From NCBI GenBank assembly GCA_903813345.2, contig CAIIXF020000006.1, positions 7,430,989-7,494,988 of the forward strand: 64,000 nt of DNA, written 5' to 3'. Both the position numbers and the translations under genes were made by a program. The DNA comes from Owenia fusiformis (lineage: Eukaryota > Annelida > Polychaeta > Sabellida > Oweniidae). Under the pieces are notes generated by a model. That model ran no database searches and was not told the DNA's origin. It saw nothing but the letters and a program-made list of their open reading frames with translations. Below, piece after piece: positions 11,601 to 21,800 of the stretch (position 1 is its first letter; each line of letters starts with the position of its first letter).

Positions 11601-11670
11601 TTTAAATAATGAAAATAAAACAAAAATATAATAAAAGATCTAGGCCGACCTTACTCACTTCGAGAGCCAT
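5644..11670 (-). CDS. snf: U1A/U2B''-type spliceosomal RNA-binding protein (SNF), 7 coding exons
   Basis: The protein binds U1 snRNA stem-loop II and/or U2 stem-loop IV in snRNPs. Coding exons: 11659-11670, 10538-10616, 9749-9921, 8964-9088, 6926-6993, 6461-6599, 5644-5803. All borders are GT/AG, phases join exactly, and the total is 756 nt (251 residues plus stop). RRM1 has RNP2 TIYINNL (17-23) and RNP1 RGQAFVIF (58-65). A Lys/Glu-rich linker and a short Ala/Pro linker follow. RRM2 has ILFLTNL (178-184) and HDIAFVEF (213-220), and the protein ends SFAKK. The linker is far shorter than in human U1A. The start at 11670 gives MALEIPPVN before an internal MDIRPN, the usual U2B'' start, so initiation at 10601 is an alternative. 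The dual-role SNF type is inferred; the family is certain. Its 3'UTR carries five U1-loop-like hairpins. Confidence 0.95.
6121..6243. repeat. Dispersed repeat copy 1 in snf intron 6
   Basis: Starts GTCTCAAGGAAGAGTGACTA and contains AAACAGCCAAAAAGCCTTTA. The second copy, in the same orientation, is at 10061-10180 in another intron of this gene, with roughly 80-85% identity by eye. It looks like a short interspersed element of unknown class. Confidence 0.65.
6681..6809. repeat. 130 bp near-identical direct duplicate, copy 1 (snf intron 5)
   Basis: From TGTCTGAAGGGAAG to TTGCGTGCA this segment matches 8767-8896 with about one substitution and a 1-base gap. It lies between exons 5 and 6; the other copy lies between exons 4 and 5. 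Confidence 0.85.
7414..8735. mobile_element. Fold-back element with CAGGAG/CGGGAG minisatellite arms (copy A)
   Basis: The left end reads CTGCCAACCTCTC and the right end reads GGGAGTTGGCAACTG, an inverted terminal match. The left arm (7440-7890) is a degenerate AAAAACAGGAGA repeat and the right arm (8525-8720) is an AAATCGGGAG repeat. In the middle, 7886-7922 and 8068-8108 are inverted copies containing TTGGCTCCCA and CATCGATACT words. No coding capacity is seen. It sits in snf intron 4. A related, larger element is at 54733-58994. Confidence 0.7.
8767..8896. repeat. 130 bp near-identical direct duplicate, copy 2 (snf intron 4)
   Basis: Second copy of 6681-6809, in the same orientation, starting just after the right end of the CAGGAG/CGGGAG element at about 8735. 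Confidence 0.85.
10061..10180. repeat. Dispersed repeat copy 2 in snf intron 2
   Basis: Same-orientation copy of the segment at 6121-6243, sharing AAACAGCCAAAAAGCCTTTA and the GAAGAGTGACTAT word. Confidence 0.65.
10730..11123. mobile_element. MITE-like fold-back element in snf intron 1
   Basis: The ends are AGTCTGTTACACTGCTTC and its exact inverse. The arms stay complementary with gaps over about 120 bp, including TATAGAAAAATATATTCATA and its inverse. The centre has no reading frame of note. The total of about 394 bp and long arms fit a non-autonomous DNA transposon. Confidence 0.7.
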
Positions 11671-11724
11671 GTTAGATTTTGAAACTTATGGCTCTCAAAC
11701 GGAGAACTGAACAGCTGATCAATA

Positions 11725-12174
11725 GTGACCTTTGAAATCGAATTAAGTCGATCAGCGGCTTACTTTTGGTCTCTAACTGTGTCTTACATCAGTATCATCA
11801 ATCCGTGTAAGTATTGGAGCGCTGGAGTACTTCTTTTTCGATCAAGACTTGTAAATTGTTCATCGAGTGAAAGTTTTTTAGACCTATTTCCAATATGGTG
11901 GTTTGCTAGGTGCGAGATACGCAACGAACGAAATGAATTTTGAGAATTAGTTAGGTTCGGACAACCTCCGGAGATTTACAAAAATGTCCGAGCAGAAACC
12001 GCCATATTGGAATTTGGCAGTAAAACGATTCACTCGACTAACAATTACAAGTCTTGATCGAAAAAGAAGTACTCCAGCGCTCCAATACTTACACGGATTG
12101 ATGATACTGATGTAAGACACAGTTAGAGACCAAAAGTAAGCCGCTGATCGACTTAATTCGATTTCAAAGGTCAC
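11725..12174. repeat. Perfect 130 bp inverted repeat between divergent genes
   Basis: The left arm 11725-11854 and right arm 12045-12174 are exact reverse complements by eye. Weaker similarity continues inward, including CCAATATGG[T/C]GGTTT near 11890 and 12000. The repeat begins 55 bp upstream of the snf start codon and ends about 700 bp before the VPS26 start codon, so it fills much of the shared 5' region. The short frames seen in both arms are the same sequence read twice and are not taken as a gene. Confidence 0.85.
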
Positions 12175-12845
12175 AATCATTCAGCTGCCCAAATGCTCCG
12201 TGGGAAAGCTATTATATCAAAATCCAAATAGCTTACGCAGGAAGTAAGGCCGACCATTCATAAAGTTGCTCAAGGATTTTTAGAAAAAAGGAGAGGTTCA
12301 AGTCATATTCATCCTTACTGAACACCCGTCTACGGTCACATTTGAAGGCTAAAGTGACTTCTGCCATCCCGCTTATCTGAGTATTCATCATACATTTACT
12401 GAATACATTGTTATTTGAAATTTCAAATTCCCTCAATATAAATCAAACTAAATAAGCTCTTACTGTTCAAATTCAACCGTGAAGCCACTGATATTCTCAG
12501 ATACGTTGTAAATCATATTTCTCCTTCACATATTCTGTTCATTTTAATCGATGGTTTTAACTTTGTAAGGATACTGGTCGATTTTGATACGATATCGTCT
12601 CTTTCACGTCTTTCAATTTTCAGCAATGGAGTCTTCTCGAATTTTCTCGCAAAACTTTACGGCAACTTAACTATTTAGATCGAGAGAAATACTGCGCATT
12701 GAGATGTTTGAGTAGTACTAGATATTGATATTAATGTTTATGTATGCATTTGGTAAATCTTAGCGTCGAAACTTTGTATTAAAGAATAAAACATAACAAT
12801 TTGGTTAGTGACCTTGAACGAGACTTTGGGGTCACGAGACCAAGA

Positions 12846-12857
12846 CCGCCATATTGA
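12846..12857. promoter_or_regulatory. YY1-like CCGCCATATTG site at VPS26 exon 1
   Basis: The sequence ACCGCCATATTG lies about 25 bp upstream of the VPS26 ATG. CCGCCATNTTG close to the transcription start is the typical placement of YY1 sites in housekeeping promoters. Similar words occur in the inverted repeat near 11890 and 12000. Function is inferred. Confidence 0.4.
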
Positions 12858-12881
12858 TTCTGAAAAATAAAAAACAGGAAG

Positions 12882-15800
12882 ATGGTAAGTATTTTCAGTA
12901 TCTACATATCTGTGGTGTACACAGTTGTGCAATGTACATTAATATAGGTATTTTATATATTTATCAAGCATTTGGCTTCGTGTTTGCCATTATTATCTTC
13001 CAGTATGCACTTCATCATGGTGTATATAAATATTTTTGAAAGGGGGTGGGTCATGTGATAAAAACAGTGATTATAATTGAGAATGTGTCACTATTTAGTC
13101 TATGTATGCATGTATACCGTATCTTTTTATTAGTTCTAGTGCACTGACCAACTTGTACAAAACTACATTGATCAACTATCGCATGTATATACATCACAAA
13201 CTCCCATGCTAGAAAAGTCCTCGTGGGGTATAGTTCAACGTCGTAAACTCAATAACAGTGTTCTTACTATAAGGAATTTTCTTGGCCGCTATTGGGTTTA
13301 ATGTCCTTACTATTCTTTTTTTATCGCAAGTTCTGGATCCATTTTTCCGCGATAACATGCCACTGATACTTGACAATAATATAAAAACACATAACATCAA
13401 GCGATTTAACACAATATTATTGTGCTAAATGTTCATTTATACAAGTAAAATAAGGCTACACTTACCAATCTCTAAAATGACATTTCTGCATGTCCGTCAT
13501 TGTGTCTGTTCGTCATGGGTTAAAATTAAACTATTAGCGAAACAAAATTGTTGTCAAATAGTTTCATAATTATTATCTGGATTACTCGTGATAAAAAGAT
13601 CAATTTTGAGGATAAGAGGTATCTTTGATTGATTTATATAGGGTGTGTACACACGCAAAATAGTTAATAGTTGCAAACCTACTGTTTGTTAATGCAGTGC
13701 CGCAATGACGGTTAACTTCTGATATGATTTGCAATTTCGATGTTATCAGAACTGACTGACATTTTTGTTATATTCCAAACCTGTCTCTAATATAATCGTA
13801 ATTATGCATCAATAGGGTCTTAGGGGGATATGGGGTGGAGTGTATGTATTCATAAGGTATGTATGCATGCTTGAATCACATTTTTTTATGTAATATTACC
13901 ATGTTTTCAGGGTTTAAATAGTTCCACTTGTCGAAACATGTGGAACGAATAAATTAACGCATCAAAGGCAAAATGATCATGGAGGTTAGACCTAGCCAGG
14001 GCCATAAGACATGTCAGATAAGAAACGAGGCCCAGGCTAGGTCTAATGTTGTTGGACTACATGAGGTAATGTCAACAGGAAAAATGGGGTAACTTCGACA
14101 TTTACTTATGAGAAATTAGAATTTCCTTTTTCCGTGATGTTTGATTTCTCGAAAAATTAAAATTTCCTGAGATCTTGATCAATGCAAGAAAAAAGTATGC
14201 CTACCCCTGAATGGTGTTGACGTTATACATCTTCGCCCTACTATAAATGATAAAAGTACAGGGAAAGTCTTCAGTGGTCATTTCATAGTGCAACCAGAAA
14301 AAATCGTAGCACATGTACACATGTTATATGATCCTAAGTTTAAACCAATAAGATTATTATATTAGCGCTAAAGGGAAAAGACTAAATACCTTAAAGCACA
14401 ACTGAAATAGCTTTTCTCAACTTGCAGCTACAAAAATGCAGTTTTCTCCATTGTAAGCCCAACGCAGAGTTCTTACGATAGCCATTATAAAATAAATGTT
14501 AGATAACTGCTAACGGTCATAAATAACGATATAAAACTAACTGATCAATCAAATTGGCCCCCACGTGATAAGTAACGTCATATACAAAATATAGCTTTGG
14601 TTTATTGGTACCTTAGTAATCACAACGTCACGGCAACCATAGGATTGTAGTGTAAACCAAAACAAAACAGTTTGGCATTATGACGTTATGGGCCACGTGG
14701 GGACCAGTGAGAGATCACGTGGGGGCCAATAACGTCACAACCAATTTGAATATTGCTTATTAAGCAGCTATAACGATCGTTAGAGTGAAATAGTTTTCGC
14801 ACTACTGATGAGAAAACATGTCCAAATACATTTATCAAAAAATTATATTGATTCCTTTAGGTTAAAAATACCATTTCATATCTGCTTTAATGAATAATAA
14901 ACATCTTAGTAATACATGTTTATTAACATGAAAATATACAAAATTGTTTCCTTTTTAATTGCCTATGCTAATTTGATCCCCCATTTTAAATATTGACACT
15001 TTCAATTTGAACAGTTTGTCAATAATTTTGGATTTAAAAAGGTTTGAAAGTATTGTTCTATCTCCTTCTTCAAAAATATAGTAAACACATCAGTGAATGA
15101 ATGAGATAAGATGCCAAGTCAAAATGTCGATACAACATACTTGTTTTATCACAAGTTTAACAAAGAGGTATACTCTCCTGGTAAAGGCTTTGAATTAAGT
15201 CCCAAAGTATTGCATCTTTTTTTAGGGTAGCATCGAAGCTGGATCTTGAAGGATGGGATAATAAATATATTTGAGTGCTTTTGCATAAAAAATGATTGAT
15301 ATTTGTGTAGGCCGAGGATGGTCTACATCCTTGATAATGTGAAGGGCACTGATTAGAGGTCTTTCATTGTTAAATGAAGGCTACCCATAGTACCATTCTC
15401 ACAAAATTGTTATCTGCTTCAAGTATAAAGATGATACAAAGTCTATTTATAATGATATTTTCCCATACAATGTCAATGCAGAAGAGTGTTTTGAATGTTT
15501 ATCATACTATTCTATACTTTCTAATTATTAAAGCAACATAGTCATTTACCTATTTATGCTTTTGTGATGCCCAATTTAAGTGAACTTAATTTGTCACCAT
15601 GCCTCTTTAAATGAACTTAATTTGTCACCATGCCTCCTTAAATGAACTTGATTTGTCACCATGCCTCTTTAAATGAACTTGATTTGTCACCATGCCTCTT
15701 TAAATAAACTTGTTTTGTCACGATGGCTCTTTAAATGGACTTAATTCTTCACCATGCCTCTTTAAATAAACTAGATTTGTCATCATGCCTCTTTAAATAG

Positions 15801-18800
15801 ATATAATTCGTCACCATGTCTCTCTAAATAGACTTAATTTGTCACCATGCCTCTTTAAATGAACACTTTTATATGCTTTTTACACAGTCAGTTTCACTAA
15901 GAAGCAAAGAGTAAGAAGTTGAGTCTGAAAATGGACCATTGTACTTTGATTTCTTTTTTGTTTTTTGAATATAGTTTCAGGCAATTCTTTCCTCATTTTT
16001 GCCAAGTTGTATGAACTTTTGATCCCTGTTTTTATAACAAAATAAACATACCCTGGTCACATTAACCCTGAGCTTAAATTGTATGTATCAACCTTTATCG
16101 TCTTAAAGTGTCATTGTTTGCTCATATTTTTAGCTCTGTTTGAGTTTTTATTTAATACTGTTTAAATCTGCAAGCGCCTTATACCAGCCAGTATTTCTTA
16201 ACTTTTTTTTTTTTTGGGGGGGGTGCGATCGCCAATATTTTTAGTTTTCAGTCAGGGGGGTGTGCAATTATGTCATAAGCAAGGCAAAAATTCATGCAAC
16301 TTCCTTCAAAATTGATCCAGAAGCTTCAAAAAAGCATTCAAAGCTCTTCTTCCATCCAAGGGTCCTGGCTATGCCTGACATGTAGGTGGTGCAATCTCTG
16401 AATTCTCATCCTTATACATTACCGTAACATGTTGTTCTTGGGAGATCACTGCTAAAATAATACCTCCACATTTTCATGCTGATTACACATTACACTGAAT
16501 ACCTCCACATTTTCATGCTGATTACACATTACACTGAATTCCCATATTGTAACAGATTGCTATCTTCTTAAACACAAGTTCTATGCTTCTAACAAGATTT
16601 GCAATGTCTGAATGAACTTATGTTCTTGCAGTTTCATGTTTTTCATGTTTGAATAAAAAAATTCCATTTGATGACAATAGACAAATTTTAGTAAATTAGA
16701 ATTTAGTTAAATTTCATGGCATTAAAAATGAATTGTTCAAAATCATGTTTTTTTCTCATAAACGAGTATTACACTTAAGCGAAAAGTCTTGCCACATACA
16801 AGACATCAATTTCAATAAAATATAGGGTAACAAACTTAGCAGAACCATTATATATGAGAATTGAATGATGAGGCGGATGAGGGTCAATTGGGAATCAGAT
16901 CGATCTTAAGACTCAGAGTAAATAGAGTGATACAAAATAAAGCAATTCACATATCAGTCCCTTATAGATACTTCAGTTTTTGCAATATAAATGGTTATAT
17001 TTTCACTGATCCCTGTTTTTTTGTGGCTAGTATACACCAGGAATTCCCCTTCTCTCACCTCCCCAAATTACACATATTATAGGAGGATTATCAAATGAAA
17101 AGATTTGTGGGAAAATTATCATTTTGTTTGTTTGATCAGTACCATCTTTATCATGGGATATAAGTGACAAAGTGACATTCAGTAGTATGCTGTTATACCA
17201 GGAGGGTTTTACTGAGCACTGCACTCTATACTGTAGTTGGTGATCCTATGCATACTTTATAGTAGTAAATAAGGAAAATTGATGCAGTAATTTCAATGTA
17301 GGTCTTTTATGGCTCACCTATTACACATACAGAATTTTTATACAATTATGTGGAAAATGAGTATCCTAAAGGTTGGGTATGATTAGTACAATGATACTAA
17401 TTTGGTTTATGTTTCACAGAGTTTCTTTGGGTTTGGTCCCAGTGCAGAGGTGGACATCGTCCTTGAGGGGCAAGACACAAGAAAGACTGCAGAGATCAAA
17501 ACAGAAGATGGAAAGAAAGAGAGGCATTATTTATACTATGATGGTGAAACAGTTTCTGGCAAGGTAATACTTTTATTTTCACCTTTAAGCCACTCCCATG
17601 TGAGATATCTGATATTATGAGTCTTTTATGATTATAGTATCATTACTATCAGATCATTTGCAGACCTAGTTTTGTGAATCATCATCCTGAAAGTGGTTTA
17701 TAATGTACCTTACAAAGCCGCTAAACTATTTGTGTTTATTGTTATAATTTGAATTAAATACAATAAAAAAAATCTGATATTTAAAGCCCCCGATAAATCG
17801 GGCTACGTATACCGCCGTGTTTACATTAGGGGATTAGAAGAGTTTATTTTTACTTTAGGTATGCAAGCAATATCAATATTTGGCCGTCATGCATGTACTT
17901 GTGTGTACAATCAGCATGCCCTTCAATAGTATATAAGCCAGGCTATTCAAGTACAACATAATGTACACTATTTATGTGTGTACAACATGGGAATACAATT
18001 CCCTGGGAAACAAAACACAAATACTTTTTATATGTTCAAAATGAGCCATTTGATTGATGCATACACTTAATACCTTAATATATAAACATCTACAAAGTAT
18101 ATCTAATAGTCATTTTCAATTCCAATGGTGAAACTTGCCTGGTTACGATTATACGGGAAATCAACACGGGACGACATTTGTTCACCTTCCTGCCTTACCT
18201 CTGAAGCCTGTACCCTGGAATCTCTTTATATAGGTTAGCGAGAGCGCTGCGCCTGCGCAGTTTTAAACTTTGGCGCACACTTTAAAGAGCAGGAGTTTAG
18301 TGTTTCACAGACAATGACAGTGATTTTCTGCAAAGCGTACAATATAACTTTTTATCATATGATTTATCGATATTCTATATAGGCACTCGACTTTGTCTCG
18401 TTCCAATACAGAATTTCTCGAGCAGAATATATCCTGTATTGCTCTTCAAATCATTCAATAAATTATTATTTCGTATTTTTGTGAAAAATAGCAGGTCACC
18501 AACGATATGGTGAAAATAAATAATGTTCATTGGAGATCTGAGATTATACTCATTTTCATTCCTAATAAGATAAATGTAACACTTTTATACCTTGTAATGC
18601 AATAACAATCACAGTTTATAGTCACTTGGATAACATTTGTCAATTAATCCAGCAGCAGAATCATCAATTCTATGTTGCTAAAATTAATGCATTTTAATTT
18701 AGTCATTTTATTGTAATACAGGTTCCAAAACAATCACTTGCAATCAATATTAGCCATTGTATCACCCTCCCTCCCACATTTTTCCCATGCTGTATGAAGG

Positions 18801-21800
18801 ACTAAACACCTTTACCATTGTTCAATAGTAGTTTTTCTGCAACCATAAAATGTCATTGACCTATTTGTTGTCAGTGACCCATTTGTCATCATCAACCTAT
18901 GTTTCGTCATTGATCTACTTGTTGCCATTGACCCATTTGTTGCCATTGACCTATGTCTTGTCATTGACCTACTTATTGTCATTGACCCATTTGTTGTTGT
19001 CAACTTATGTTTTGTCATTGATCTACTTATTGACATTGACCCATTTGTTGTCATCAACTTATGTTTTGTCATTGACCCACTTGTTGCTATTGACCTATTT
19101 GTTGTCATCAACTTATGTTTTGTCATTGATCTACTTGTTGCCATTGACCCATTTGTTGTCATCAACCTATGTTTTGTCATTGATCTACTTGTTGCCATTG
19201 ACACATTTGTTGTCATCAACTTATGTTTTGTCATTGACCTACTTGTTGCCATTGACCTATTTGTTGTCATTGACCCATTTGTTGTTGTCAACTTATGTTT
19301 TGTCATTGATCTACTTGTTGCCATTGACCCATTTGTTGTCATCAACCTATGTTTTGTCATTGATCTACTTGTTGCCATTGACACATTTGTTGTCATCAAC
19401 TTATGTTTTGTCATTGACCTACTTGTTGCCATTGACTTATTTGTTGTCATTGACCCATTTGTTGTCATCAACTTATGTTTTGTCATTGACCTACTTGTTG
19501 CCATTGACCTATTTGTTGTCATTGACCCATTTGTCGTCATCAACCTATGTTTCGTCATTGATCTACTTGTTGCCATTGACCCATTTGTTGCCATTGACCT
19601 ATGTCTTGTCATTGACCTACTTATTGTCATTGACCCATTTGTTGTTGTCAACTTACGTTTTGTCATTGATCTACTTGTTGCCATTGACATATTTGTTGTC
19701 ATCAGCTTATGTTTTGTCATTGACCTACTTGTTGCCATTGACCTATTTGTTGTCATTGACCCATTTGTTGTCATCAATCTTTGTGTTGTCATTTACCATT
19801 TTTGTTGAGATTTTCTACTTCCTGTTCAATTAAGTTTTCATTTGCTGTTAATGTGATGTAACGTGTAAAAGAGGAAGGTATTGGCAAGACTATCACATAT
19901 TTTGCCAATGAAACAAAAACAAATTGTTAATAAAAAATAAAAAATACTCACTGTTATACTATATTGCACAAGTCTGCAATGAAATGAAAACACTGATCTA
20001 TTAATTATGTATCGATATATCATCCCCTTAGGCCATAACCCTTTCACTTAGATTGGCCATTGAGGACAACCTCATAAAAGCTGATAAGAAACATGCACAA
20101 AATGCAAATGCCCTACAGTAGGTGGTATTATTATAGAAAATAACAGACAGGATTTTTACAAAGGTTGTCATGAGTCAATCACATGCTGGAGCTACACCTC
20201 CCATGATTATACATAATATCAACTCAAAGCAAGTACTACAGAGTACATTATTCAGGCTTGAGGGAATCTGGCTCATTGTGTATATTTCCTCAATATGTTA
20301 TATGAAATAAGCTTGGATTGCCAGTATTTCTCTATCATGAATAATTTTTGACATTACTCACTCGTTTCCTTTGCTCTGATTAGTGTATTGTTACTGGTGC
20401 GGTTACAAATATCTTTTTAAAAAATCATTCTATGTAAAATAATAAAACATACATGAAAATATATTGGTGCTAATATGATATTTCCTTGTACTATTTTTAG
20501 TTCTCCTGGTGCTTTGCTGGTATACTATTGTTGTATACTACTGTTTTAAAACTTGTGATTTACTACATATTCTACATGTCATAAAGGGAAACAGGAATAG
20601 CACACATACATACATGTAATAAGTCACAAGATCACACACTTGATTCTGATTGTGCCAAGATTAGCCAGTAACCTTATGAAGGTTTAAACTTATTTATATA
20701 AAGACTCTATTACATCTGACAAGTCATCTTTTATTCTTTCACTCTAATGAGAATAGTATTTTAATATGTCATCTACTGTATTATCAATGAATTCACAGAA
20801 TCACAGGGATGATTGTGAGCTATTATTATTAGACATTCCAAGCTCAAATGATTTACTTCAAATCAGTTAATTTATATGTCAACATATATTGATTGACCTA
20901 CTGTATAATTCACTTTTATAAACGCACACTGCATCTCCCAGATTCTCTTGTAGGAGACGTCTCAAATATCAAAATCTCTGAGGATTTATAAAACATAAAT
21001 ATATAGGGTATTACATGAATTTCAAACTAGACTCACTGCACCGATTAAATAACAAAATGTCATACCTCAATGTTTTCCTGGTGCATTTATTGATCAACTG
21101 AATAATAGTGAATATGTTTTCGTAGGTAAATCAGCATATATGCAACAGTATCAATGACAATTTCACTTTTGCCATGTTGGATGTTGAAGACGATGCCCGA
21201 TGCGACGACAAGTCAAAATCTAAAGGCTTTCTGTCACTGACTGGTCTTTACTCTTCATAGTCAGATAAAATATGTTCTATTTTCATATAATATTATACTA
21301 CTAAACATTTATGAAGGAATAAATGTTTTTTTGTGTGGAAAAAATAACTGGATTAATGTTCATTATAGCTTTTAACTCATCACTTTAAGGGTATCGTGAA
21401 ATATCCCAGTATCTAAATCCTCTTTATCACTTACAAAAATATCTGTATTACCATCTTTGATATTATAGTAGCCTACATGTAGAACAGAACTACATGTACG
21501 TTTTTTGTGTTGAAAAAGTAGGCTTGGTACAAAAAACCTCATACCCATGTACCTATGTGGGTACATGGGTACAAGGTTTTTTATACAAAGCCGGAAAAAT
21601 ATGAAAATTATTTAGGAATTTAGAAACTCCCATCATGCATTGCAAGTATCTAAAGAAAAGATTGTCAAAGCCACTTCTGATTATCATTCATTATGGGTTT
21701 AAACTCATGATTTAGAGACAAAAGAAGGCCATGTATTTATTGGGATATATGCATCAGTATAATATGAGAGAATATGGTAAGCAGTTTGACAATTATCTCA

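Larger units (their letters stand above)
12885..17419 (+). other. VPS26: VPS26 intron 1
   Basis: GTAAGT at the 5' end and TTTCACAG at the 3' end. Contains an 18 bp-arm hairpin (13986-14046), an E-box/CRE palindromic element (14550-14748), a 31-32 bp minisatellite (15570-15872), a 44 bp direct repeat (about 16463-16538) and a T/G homopolymer run (16203-16222). No exon seen. Confidence 0.75.

Noticed and set aside
11725-12180. Two similar short proteins on opposite strands
   Set aside because: They are the two arms of the same perfect inverted repeat. The shared frame follows from the duplication and resembles no known protein.
12233-12436. 67-codon minus-strand frame next to the inverted repeat
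   Set aside because: No similarity, no clear splice sites and no neighbouring exon on that strand.
12921-12940. ATTGCAC on the minus strand in VPS26 intron 1
   Set aside because: On the wrong strand for VPS26, and the best local stem leaves a 13-nt loop; taken as background.
18812-19833. Two opposite 326-327 codon open frames
   Set aside because: Both are products of a stop-free 15 bp-based minisatellite in a VPS26 intron, with low-complexity translations and no splice or similarity support.
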